This document shows positions 8,216 through 14,436 of a stretch of 20,852 bases of DNA, one piece after another. The first letter of the stretch is position 1. Every line of letters begins with the position of its first letter. Origin of the DNA: Syntrophus sp964555065 (lineage in GTDB: Bacteria > Desulfobacterota > Syntrophia > Syntrophales > Syntrophaceae); NCBI GenBank assembly GCA_964555065.1, contig CAZKRB010000055.1, forward strand, positions 1 through 20,852. The letters run 5' to 3'. Under the pieces are notes generated by a model, which ran no database searches, had not been told where the DNA came from, and saw only the letters and a list, made by a program, of their open reading frames with translations. A program made the position numbers and the translations under genes.

Positions 8216-8244
8216 TTGAAATATCGACGGAAAGAGGTTATAAA
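8216..8244 (+). promoter_or_regulatory. Candidate sigma-70 promoter of prmA-rsmE
   Basis: TTGAAA (8216-8221), 17 bases, then TATAAA (8239-8244): five of six matches in each box at ideal spacing. It lies about 96 bp before the prmA start codon. Its -35 box forms a TTCAAG-CTG-CTTGAA inverted repeat with the -35 box of the opposite promoter. Confidence 0.6.
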
Positions 8245-8340
8245 CTGGAGCCGTCTTTTCATGTGAAATGGACGGAAGGATCGATAAAAAAAGAGGGAAA
8301 CTTGCGGAACCGATTCCGATTCCTCAGCAGGAGGCCGAAC

Positions 8341-9303
8341 ATGCCGAGCCGTACCGGTAAAGATCCGGGCAACAGCAGGGAGAAATGGTTGAAAATCGTA
8401 CTGACCGCGCCGCCCGAGCTGGTGGATGCGCTGTCCAACTTCGTCACGGAGCTGGGTGCGGAGGGTGTCTTCCAGGAAGAGCCGGTGCCGGCGGACCCGG
8501 AGGATTTCCCCGCAGCGCCGGCGAAGGAAGCGGTCAACGCCTACCTGCCCTGCGACGTGCGCCTGGAAAACCGCCTCGTCTCCCTGCGGACCTATGTTGC
8601 CGGCCTCTCCCAGATCTTTCCCGGGCTGGAGGCCCCGGAACTGGCCACGGAGGTCATTTCGGACCCGGACTGGGGGGAACAGTGGAAAAAATACTTCAAG
8701 CCGCTCCGGGTCAGCCGCGACATCGTGATCAAACCGACCTGGGAACGCTACACCCCACAGGGGCGCGATATCGTGATTGAAATCGATCCCGGCATGGCCT
8801 TCGGCACAGGCCAGCATGCCTCCACCCGGATGTGCCTCGAAGCCATGGAAGACCTCATTCTCTCCCATCGCACCCCCGAACCGCTTACCGTCCTGGATGC
8901 GGGAACGGGAACGGGCATCCTGGGCATCGCCTGCGCGAAACTGGGGGCCACGGAGGTCCTCTGCGTGGATATCGACCCGAAGGCCGCTGAAATCGCCCGG
9001 GAAAACATCGTCATCAACCAGGTGGATGATCGCGTTGCCGTCACCCAGGAGGATGTTTCAACTCTCCAGGGCGCCTATAGCCTCATCGTGGCCAACCTGA
9101 CCTCCAAGCTGCTGATCAAGCTCAGGAATCACCTGACTTCCCTGCTGCGTCCCGGAGGTTATCTCATCCTCTCCGGCATCATCGACCAGAATCAGGGCGA
9201 CATGGAGACCCATTTTTTCCATGCCCCGCTGATTCCCCAGTCCACGGTCACGGACAAGGAGTGGGTCTGTTACGTGCTGAAAAAAGAAACGGACCGGCCT
9301 TGA
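8341..9303 (+). CDS. prmA: Ribosomal protein L11 methyltransferase
   Basis: 320 residues from ATG 8341, chosen because AGGAGG lies 6 bases upstream; an ATG at 8263 opens the same frame but has no such site and adds an unconserved tail. PrmA trimethylates ribosomal protein L11 with SAM. After the N-terminal L11-recognition domain (about 1-95), the SAM fold shows AFGTGQHAST, VLDAGTGTGILGIACAKLGA (motif I), LCVDIDPKA and IVANLTSKLL (the NPPY-like motif, here ANL). The stop overlaps the rsmE start, a frequent prmA-rsmE pairing in bacteria. Confidence 0.95.
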   Translation: MPSRTGKDPGNSREKWLKIVLTAPPELVDALSNFVTELGAEGVFQEEPVPADPEDFPAAPAKEAVNAYLPCDVRLENRLVSLRTYVAGLSQIFPGLEAPELATEVISDPDWGEQWKKYFKPLRVSRDIVIKPTWERYTPQGRDIVIEIDPGMAFGTGQHASTRMCLEAMEDLILSHRTPEPLTVLDAGTGTGILGIACAKLGATEVLCVDIDPKAAEIARENIVINQVDDRVAVTQEDVSTLQGAYSLIVANLTSKLLIKLRNHLTSLLRPGGYLILSGIIDQNQGDMETHFFHAPLIPQSTVTDKEWVCYVLKKETDRP

Positions 9304-10064
9304 CCATTCCCCGGCTCTATCATCCCGGCGCCTTGGCGGTGGGCGGCTGCTGCTCCCTCGCGGAAGGCGACCTGCACTACCTCCGGTCCGTCCAGCGGAT
9401 GAAGCCGGGCAACCGCCTTACCCTCTTCGACGGCCGAGGGCGGGAGTACTCCGCCGTGATCGTGGAGCTTACCGCACAGCGGGCCCTGTTGGAGATTATC
9501 GCCGCGAACCGTGCACCGGCCCGGCCCGGCCGGATCACCCTGATCCAGGCGCTTCCCAAAGCCCAGAAGATGGATTTCATCGTTCAGAAGGCCACGGAGC
9601 TGGGTGTCGATGAAATCCGGCCCTTTTCTTCCTCGCGCTCCGTTCCCGTCCTGACCCCGGAAAAGGCGCGCGTCAAGACGGAGCGATGGCGCAAGATCGC
9701 CCAGGAAGCGGCGAAGCAATGCCGCCGGGCGGACGTTCCGGCCGTCGCGGGAATCGCTCCCCTTTCCGAGGTTCTCAAGGCAATGGAGCCGGACGCCTTG
9801 AAGCTGATCTTCTGGGAAGAGGAATCCCGGCAGGGTTTGAAAGATCTGCTGCAGAAATCCTCTGATGCCGGGGCCTTCTCAATCATCGTGGGGCCCGAAG
9901 GAGGCCTGACTCCCGAAGAGGTCGAAGCGGCGACGGCCTCGGGGTTCGTATCCGTCAGCCTGGGGAAGCAGATCCTCAAGGTGGAAACGGCGGCGGTCGC
10001 CATCCTGGCCATTCTTCAGTACGAAGCCGGCCTGTTCGAAAGCGGTCTCCAGGAACCGGAATAG
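9300..10064 (+). CDS. rsmE: 16S rRNA (uracil-1498-N3)-methyltransferase
   Basis: 254 residues from TTG 9300, whose TTGA overlaps the prmA stop. RsmE methylates U1498 of 16S rRNA in assembled 30S subunits. It has an N-terminal PUA-like part beginning IPRLYHPG and a SPOUT knot: LIQALPKAQKMDFIVQKATE, IIVGPEGGLTPEEVEAA and LGKQILKVETAAVAIL. In the last segment Lys-Gln replaces the common Arg and Lys-Val the common Arg-Thr. A GTG at 9261 would extend the protein by 13 residues deep inside prmA, with AAGGAG touching the codon, and is less likely. The length fits the family (about 240-255). Confidence 0.93.
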   Translation: MTIPRLYHPGALAVGGCCSLAEGDLHYLRSVQRMKPGNRLTLFDGRGREYSAVIVELTAQRALLEIIAANRAPARPGRITLIQALPKAQKMDFIVQKATELGVDEIRPFSSSRSVPVLTPEKARVKTERWRKIAQEAAKQCRRADVPAVAGIAPLSEVLKAMEPDALKLIFWEEESRQGLKDLLQKSSDAGAFSIIVGPEGGLTPEEVEAATASGFVSVSLGKQILKVETAAVAILAILQYEAGLFESGLQEPE

Positions 10065-10089
10065 ATTAAAATAACAGGGAATATAAAAG

Positions 10090-10602
10090 ATGCTTTATCG
10101 ATACGGGGGCTTCTGGAGAAGAAGCCTTGCCTTCCTGGTGGACAAAACGATCCTGTTTCTGATCCACCTGCTTTTCCTCCTGGTGGGTGTTTTCGCCCTG
10201 AGAGCCGGCTTTGACCACCTCGATCCGGATAAAATCATGGAGCGTTTTCTCTTTCTCTATTACGGAACGACCCATCTTCTGGGAATGCTCTATTTTACCT
10301 ATTTTCACGGCACTACGGGACAGACGCCGGGGAAGATGCTCTTCGGACTCCAGGTGATCCAGGTCTCCGGAGAGAAAATGACGCCGGGCATCGCCTTTCT
10401 CCGCTGGGTGGGTTACATTTTTTCGGGCCTGATTTTTTTCCTGGGCTTCCTCTGGATTCTCTTCGACAGGAAAAAACAGGGGTGGCATGACAAACTCGCC
10501 GGAACCCTGGTGATCTGCCGGCAGGAAGAAGTCCCGCAGCCGGAAGACGTCTCACAGCCCGAAGAAGTCCCGCAGCCGGAGGCCGAGCAAAAAATGCCTT
10601 GA
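10090..10602 (+). CDS. RDD family membrane protein with Pro-Glu repeat tail
   Basis: 170 residues. The start GFWRRSLAFLVD carries the Arg/Asp of the first RDD helix, and a long hydrophobic segment follows. GQTPGKMLFGLQVI is the RDD loop and FDRKKQGWHDKLAGTLVI the C-terminal signature, so this is a complete RDD domain (three membrane helices) with no further enzymatic domain. RDD proteins have been linked to ion or osmolyte exchange but the role is unknown here. The last 25 residues are a charged tail built on the hexapeptide EVPQPE. The gene follows rsmE after 25 bp, so it is probably in the same transcript, and it ends at the tRNA-Phe promoter. Confidence 0.88.
   Translation: MLYRYGGFWRRSLAFLVDKTILFLIHLLFLLVGVFALRAGFDHLDPDKIMERFLFLYYGTTHLLGMLYFTYFHGTTGQTPGKMLFGLQVIQVSGEKMTPGIAFLRWVGYIFSGLIFFLGFLWILFDRKKQGWHDKLAGTLVICRQEEVPQPEDVSQPEEVPQPEAEQKMP
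10525..10578 (+). repeat. Three tandem 18-bp units in the RDD tail
   Basis: Units at 10525-10542, 10543-10560 and 10561-10578. The first and third are identical and the second differs at four positions. Each encodes Glu-Glu/Asp-Val-Pro/Ser-Gln-Pro. The number of copies could vary between strains without breaking the frame. Confidence 0.85.
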
Positions 10603-10625
10603 CAAAGAGGGGCACATCCGATAAT
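10599..10625 (+). promoter_or_regulatory. Candidate tRNA-Phe promoter
   Basis: TTGACA (10599-10604) overlaps the stop codon of the RDD gene. GATAAT (10620-10625) follows after 15 bases, or ATAATC after 16. The spacing is slightly short, but the distance of about 38 bp to the tRNA 5' end fits a tRNA leader. Confidence 0.5.
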
Positions 10626-10663
10626 CACTCACCCAGGTTTTCAAGATACTCCGACATCAGGTT

Positions 10664-10739
10664 GGGTCGGTAGCTCAGTCGGTAGAGCATCGGACTGAAA
10701 ATCCGAGTGTCGACAGTTCGATTCTGTCCTGACCCACCA
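10664..10739 (+). tRNA. tRNA-Phe (GAA anticodon), CCA encoded
   Basis: 76 bases fold as a full cloverleaf. The acceptor stem is GGGTCGG with CTGACCC (one G-T pair), the D stem GCTC/GAGC, the anticodon stem TCGGA/TCCGA with loop CTGAAAA (anticodon GAA), and the T stem GACAG/CTGTC with loop TTCGATT. The discriminator is A and CCA is encoded (10737-10739). The integrase gene lies directly downstream on the opposite strand, so the 3' half is the likely integration target and was restored by the element's own copy. Confidence 0.97.
10713..10739. other. Probable attachment site (3' end of tRNA-Phe)
   Basis: Tyrosine-recombinase islands commonly use the T-arm and acceptor 3' strand of a tRNA gene as attB. 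The integrase ends 15 bp beyond the CCA and base composition drops right after it. I found no second copy of the T-arm/acceptor sequence in the rest of the window, so the opposite attachment site must lie to the right of 20852. The exact crossover boundaries are not visible. Confidence 0.55.
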
Positions 10740-10747
10740 TTTAAATC

Positions 10748-10782
10748 AAGGACTTAGCCAGAGATGGTTAAGTCCTTTTTTT
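10748..10782 (+). terminator. Intrinsic terminator after tRNA-Phe, overlapping the int 3' end
   Basis: A 13-bp stem with one G-T pair (10748-10760 with 10765-10777) has the tetraloop GAGA and is followed by a T-run to 10782. It faces the tRNA transcript. Its left arm and loop contain the last codons and stop of the integrase gene on the other strand, so element DNA supplies the terminator of the host tRNA. Confidence 0.85.
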
Positions 10783-11887
10783 CTTTTGTGACTAAATTGT
10801 GACCATTTCTCTCAAAAATGGTTTTTTCCAACCTGCACGCGGCATCTTGATTTTCAGTTTTTATCAAGTGAGAGTATACATCAAGGGTGATCGTTGTTGA
10901 CGAATGGCCTAACTGACTGGAAATATATTTTATATTTTCCCCTTGTTCTATCAATAGGCTTGCGTAAGTGTGCCTTAGGTCATGAAAGCGAATTTCTGGA
11001 AGGCCAGCCACTTTTAATGCAGGTTTGAAATAACGTCTTGTCAGATTCTGAGGAGCGATAGGTGATCCCACCTCGCTGGGAAAAACAAGAGTGTCGTGAT
11101 TTCCAGCACTCGCCAGCTTCCATTTTTTCAATTCCAGGATCATCATTGGCGAGAGGTCTATCGAACGGATGGACCCTTTTGTTTTGGGAGTGAAAAACCG
11201 TTCATGATTATATGTTCGTCGGATGTGAATTTGCTTTTTATCAAAATCCACATCGGACCATCTTAATCCTAAAACTTCTCCTTGGCGAGCACCTGTCATA
11301 ATCGCAGTAAGAAACAACGTCCGGTATTTTTGGCCTTCTATAACGTCAAGAAAAGCTCTGATTTGATCAGGATTTAAAACTGCGATGTTCCCTTTAACAA
11401 CATCATCCATTTTCTTCCGTGGCCTTTCCGCATCTCTTACAGGATTACTGTCGATCAGCTTGTGCCGAACTGCATAGGCCATGATCTGATTGAAGGTAAC
11501 AATGATTTTTCGCAGCATACCAATACACATACCTTCCGTTTGTCGTTTGATTATCCATTTCTCAACGGTAGATGTGGAGATCATATCTATCCTGATCCTA
11601 TCCAAGTCACTGAAGTGATGCTTCAGATGTCCCTTATACATTTCCCAGGTTGTGATTCTAACGTTCGGCCTTTTATGTTCCAACCAGTAGTTGGCCACTT
11701 CCGAAAAGAATGGGATTTTCTTTTCATGGGCGAATGTCCGCCGCTCAATCTTTTCCTCTACCTCTCGTAAAATTTCCCGCGCCCGTCCCTTTGTGGTGCC
11801 CGCAGGCAAAGTCTTCCGGTACCTTTTGCCGTGTTGGTCGTAGGCGTCGATAACCCACCGATCCCGACGTTTTGCTATGCATGCCAT
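10754..11887 (-). CDS. int: Tyrosine recombinase / site-specific integrase
   Basis: 377 residues. The catalytic set is complete: Arg201 (TGARQGEVLGLRW), His302 and Arg305 (FHDLRHTYASLL), His328 (LGHSSTTITL) and nucleophile Tyr338 (DVYSH). The N-terminal region (about 1-50) is an AP2-like arm-binding domain with RWVIDAYDQHGKRYRKTL, followed by a SAM-like core-binding domain (about 58-150). It catalyses integration and excision, most likely at the adjacent tRNA-Phe. ATG 11887 has GGAGG 5 bases upstream. An AlpA-like protein at 15511-15759 is a candidate directionality factor. The gene points into the tRNA, the standard arrangement in P4-type islands. Confidence 0.96.
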   Translation of the reverse strand: MACIAKRRDRWVIDAYDQHGKRYRKTLPAGTTKGRAREILREVEEKIERRTFAHEKKIPFFSEVANYWLEHKRPNVRITTWEMYKGHLKHHFSDLDRIRIDMISTSTVEKWIIKRQTEGMCIGMLRKIIVTFNQIMAYAVRHKLIDSNPVRDAERPRKKMDDVVKGNIAVLNPDQIRAFLDVIEGQKYRTLFLTAIMTGARQGEVLGLRWSDVDFDKKQIHIRRTYNHERFFTPKTKGSIRSIDLSPMMILELKKWKLASAGNHDTLVFPSEVGSPIAPQNLTRRYFKPALKVAGLPEIRFHDLRHTYASLLIEQGENIKYISSQLGHSSTTITLDVYSHLIKTENQDAACRLEKTIFERNGHNLVTKEKKDLTISG

Positions 11888-11956
11888 AATTTCCTCCCAG
11901 GGGTTTTGAAATAATTCTGGTTGCGCCGCTCTTTGCCTTAGATCGATATATTGCTA

Positions 11957-11985
11957 TCAATACTACCATACAGACATATTGTCAA
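11957..11985 (-). promoter_or_regulatory. Candidate integrase promoter
   Basis: On the minus strand a perfect TTGACA (11980-11985) is followed 17 bases later by TATTGA (11957-11962), which is a weak -10 box. The -35 box lies inside the palindrome at 11981-11998, so a protein bound there would block it. Confidence 0.4.
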
Positions 11986-11998
11986 TAAAATTATTGAC
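11981..11998. promoter_or_regulatory. Perfect palindrome, probable operator between int and the RHH gene
   Basis: GTCAATAA-AA-TTATTGAC, 8-bp arms with a 2-bp centre. It overlaps the int -35 box and ends 14 bp before the ATG of the ribbon-helix-helix gene. Ribbon-helix-helix dimers bind short palindromes and often regulate themselves. Confidence 0.65.
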
Positions 11999-12012
11999 TG
12001 CCATATAGCCAC

Positions 12013-12195
12013 ATGATAAACGAAGTTATGGAAAAAAATCGAAGCCCTTACAACACCACGCTAGACAATGATCTCGTGAAGAAATTAAAATTTCTTTCTG
12101 TGGAAGTGAATAAGCGCCAAAATGATCTTCTGGAAGAAGCTATTGAGGACCTTCTGAAGAAATACAAATCCATAATCCAACCTGAAAAATTGTAA
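12013..12195 (+). CDS. Small ribbon-helix-helix (CopG/Arc-like) DNA-binding protein
   Basis: 60 residues. The core PYNTTLDNDLVKKLKFLSVE, then NKRQNDLLEEAIEDLLKKY, has the strand-helix-helix pattern of RHH repressors: alternating residues in the strand, then a first helix, Asn-Lys-Arg turn and an amphipathic second helix. It is transcribed divergently from the integrase with a perfect palindrome just before its start, so it is likely an autoregulator that also controls int. The start could be ATG 12013 or ATG 12028; neither has a clear ribosome binding site. It has no toxin neighbour on the plus strand, so an antitoxin role is less likely. Confidence 0.7.
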   Translation: MINEVMEKNRSPYNTTLDNDLVKKLKFLSVEVNKRQNDLLEEAIEDLLKKYKSIIQPEKL

Positions 12196-12261
12196 TTTCC
12201 TTCAGCCATCATTTTTCATTTTTTATGGCGGCCGTTAAGGTGAGATGGCTCATCCTATACC

Positions 12262-12681
12262 TTAGCCTGGGAACAGGGAAATTTGGCTGCAATTTACTGA
12301 CTCACGAACCATTCTCATCTGTTCTTTGTTCCTCCCCTGCCCCTTTCTCGCCGGATTCTTTTCAAACCTGTACGGGTAACAAGGACAAGATTCAGCAGGA
12401 CAGGCCGCCACGCAGGAAACTGATCCCTGCATGCAGTCCATACAAAACTTCCGAAATACAATGACTGACGGTCTCTTTCCCAACCGGGAAGGAAAGAAAG
12501 GGCATGGACCACTTAGTGCTTGATCCCCATGGCAATTCCCTACCTGATCCGCGTTAAACTGTTTGAGCCCCAGGCATTGGGTGCAATAGGCTCGGACCGC
12601 TTCCATCGGCGTTAATTTGTCGGTCAATGATTTTTCTTCTTCAAGGTCAGGTTTTATGAGGTTGTCATGGGGTTCGTTCAT
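12262..12681 (-). CDS. Cys-rich, probable metal-binding protein with duplicated module
   Basis: 139 residues. Two related modules can be aligned by eye. The first is AYCTQCLG...NCHG...GPCPFFPSRLGKRP, the second KFCMDCMQG...SCVAACPAESCPCYPYRFEKNP. Each has CxxC, one or more further Cys, then Cys-Pro-x-x-Pro-x-Arg and a basic end, as expected for two zinc (or possibly iron-sulfur) sites. Single-module proteins of this look are met in phage and island replication regions of Gram-negative anaerobes, with unknown role. It is the last gene of the minus-strand replication operon, 46 bp behind the HGGxSTG gene. The function is not known; DNA or RNA binding is a guess. Confidence 0.75.
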   Translation of the reverse strand: MNEPHDNLIKPDLEEEKSLTDKLTPMEAVRAYCTQCLGLKQFNADQVGNCHGDQALSGPCPFFPSRLGKRPSVIVFRKFCMDCMQGSVSCVAACPAESCPCYPYRFEKNPARKGQGRNKEQMRMVRESVNCSQISLFPG

Positions 12682-12742
12682 TGCCTTGTCAGAGACCTTT
12701 TCGAAAAATTAGTATTTTCCAGTCCAGTCATGGGGTTCGTTC
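12664..12742. repeat. 16-bp direct repeat spanning a gene junction
   Basis: GTCATGGGGTTCGTTC occurs at 12664-12679 and 12727-12742. On the minus strand the right copy is the end of the HGGxSTG gene and the left copy is the start of the Cys-rich gene, read in different frames. It suggests a short duplication or past recombination at the junction. Confidence 0.7.
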
Positions 12743-13012
12743 TCCTGAAAAGATTTTCCGCTTCTTCCAGTTAAATGAAGACATCCTTTTCCCTTCCGGC
12801 GTTGTCGGTCCCGTGCTTAACCCGCCGTGGAGATGACACCTGCCGTTGTTGTACAACCCTTTCTGCTTGCAAGGGGTTCCCTTCCTGGTCTTCGCGCCAC
12901 AAGTCAGACCGCGCAAAATATCCGGGAACGGCAACCGTTTACCTTGGTTATATGCCTTAAAATAGCGCTTCCACATTGTTCGTAATTGATCGGAAGAATT
13001 CAAAATTCCCAC
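12728..13012 (-). CDS. HGGxSTG domain phage/island protein
   Basis: 94 residues. CGAKTRKGTPCKQKGLYNNG then CHLHGGLSTGPTTPEGK gives a small Cys/His cluster (three Cys and two His) followed by the HGGxSTG motif, a recognised family of small proteins in phages and islands, of unknown role. It probably binds zinc. The frame opens with GTG at 13012 without a good ribosome binding site. An ATG at 12976 (MWKRYFKAYNQG) is an alternative start that keeps the whole motif. It lies 14 bp after dnaB, in the same operon. Confidence 0.78.
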   Translation of the reverse strand: MGILNSSDQLRTMWKRYFKAYNQGKRLPFPDILRGLTCGAKTRKGTPCKQKGLYNNGRCHLHGGLSTGPTTPEGKRMSSFNWKKRKIFSGERTP

Positions 13013-13026
13013 CCATCGCCAACTTG

Positions 13027-14436
13027 TTAAAAAGGACTTTCCGCCTTACTGTTTTGGTCATGTCGATAAATTTTTCTTTCCCGTTGGTCCATATTTTCGA
13101 ATCGGGTATATTTGTCGTGATACCTCAACTTCACTGCACCTGTTGGCCCATTTCGATGCTTTCCGATAATGATCTCAGCCAGTCCCTTTTCCGGGTTGTC
13201 ATCAGACTTGTTGTACATTTCATCACGGTAGATGAAGGCAATGACATCGGCATCCTGTTCGATGGCCCCGGATTCGCGCAAGTCCCCTAACCCCGGACGC
13301 TTATCATTTATCCTTTGTTCCACATTTCTATTTAACTGGGAGAGGGCCATTACCGGAACATTTAGTTCCCGGGCAATCATCTTCATACTGCGACTTATTT
13401 CCGCCACCTGCTGTTCCCGGGAATCATAATTTCCAGGGAGTTTCATCAACTGAAGATAGTCGACAACGATTAAATCAAGCCCCGGGTCGCTCTTGAGTTT
13501 CCGGCATTTTGCCAATATCTCAACGGGAGTAATACTGGCTTTATCGTCAATGTACAGTTTGGTCCTCCCTATCTTTTCGGCTGCTTTTGCCAATTTAGGC
13601 CATTGGTGCTCTTGGATTAATCCCCGACTCAACAGACGTGAATCAATCTCTGTCATCCCAGATAAAATACGGATCATTAATGACTTACTGGGCATTTCGA
13701 GAGAGAAGATCACCACTCTGTAACCACTGAGGGAGGCATGGTATGCGATATCAACGGCAAGGGCCGTCTTGCCCATTCCTGGTCTTGCCGCGATCACCCA
13801 CATATCGCCGTCAATCAATCCGCCTGTAAGTTCATCAAGGTTGTGAAATCCAGTGGGCAATCCGATAATCATGCCGTCATCTCTCTCATACCTGGATTCG
13901 ATAAGTTTGTGCGCACGGAGAGCGACATCTTTTGCAATTTGGAGAGTCTTATGTTCATTGGAAAAAGACAGTGAAAGAATTGTCTTTTGTGCCACTGCAA
14001 GAATATCCTGGGTGGGAAGGGCTGGATTGTATGCCATTTCTATTAATCTTGAGGCTTCAGAAATAATCCTGCGTTCAATAGATTTACTCTTAATAATCTT
14101 GGCATAATGCAAAAGATTAGCCGATGAAATGGCGGAATCGAGAAGCTCGCTAATATATAGGTGTCCGCCAACCTTGGCCAAATCCCCACGACTTTCCAAG
14201 GCACTGCAAATTGTGATGGAGTCGGCGATGGTTCCCTTGTCAGTCAGGTCAGTTATGACCTTGAATATCTTTTGATTGGCCGTATGGTAGAAATCTTCGC
14301 CATCCCGAGATACAACTTCCAGGACATCTGCCAGGGAGTTATTATCCAGAATCAATCCGCCGATCACGGCCTTCTCAGCCATTGGGTCATGCGGCATGAC
14401 CTTTTGCAAAGAGGGATCACGTTCTATATTTTTCAT
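13027..14436 (-). CDS. dnaB: Replicative DNA helicase, DnaB family
   Basis: 469 residues from ATG 14436, which overlaps the upstream stop as ATGA; the frame stays open up to 14466. N-terminal DnaB domain at about 10-115, starting MPHDPMAEKAVIGGLILDN. The RecA-like domain has Walker A ARPGMGKTAL (about 217-226), Walker B LDLIVVDYLQL (about 320-330), the H4 glutamine in ALSQLNRNVEQR, GAIEQDADVIAFIYRDE and IIIGKHRNGPTG. It unwinds DNA ahead of a fork. It is preceded by an O-like protein, the expected loader/initiator, so the pair forms an element-encoded replication module. Codon composition is AT-richer than the host's, which argues against it being the chromosomal dnaB. Confidence 0.95.
   Translation of the reverse strand: MKNIERDPSLQKVMPHDPMAEKAVIGGLILDNNSLADVLEVVSRDGEDFYHTANQKIFKVITDLTDKGTIADSITICSALESRGDLAKVGGHLYISELLDSAISSANLLHYAKIIKSKSIERRIISEASRLIEMAYNPALPTQDILAVAQKTILSLSFSNEHKTLQIAKDVALRAHKLIESRYERDDGMIIGLPTGFHNLDELTGGLIDGDMWVIAARPGMGKTALAVDIAYHASLSGYRVVIFSLEMPSKSLMIRILSGMTEIDSRLLSRGLIQEHQWPKLAKAAEKIGRTKLYIDDKASITPVEILAKCRKLKSDPGLDLIVVDYLQLMKLPGNYDSREQQVAEISRSMKMIARELNVPVMALSQLNRNVEQRINDKRPGLGDLRESGAIEQDADVIAFIYRDEMYNKSDDNPEKGLAEIIIGKHRNGPTGAVKLRYHDKYTRFENMDQRERKIYRHDQNSKAESPF

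Noticed and set aside
9261..9299. GTG at 9261 as the rsmE start
   Set aside because: AAGGAG touches the codon with no spacing, and the added 13 residues lie before the conserved IPRLYHPG start inside the prmA coding region.
12204..12250. AGCCATC...GATGGCT inverted repeat between the RHH and Cys-rich genes as a bidirectional terminator
   Set aside because: The 7-bp arms are separated by a 33-base loop and no T-run follows on either strand, so I do not call a terminator.
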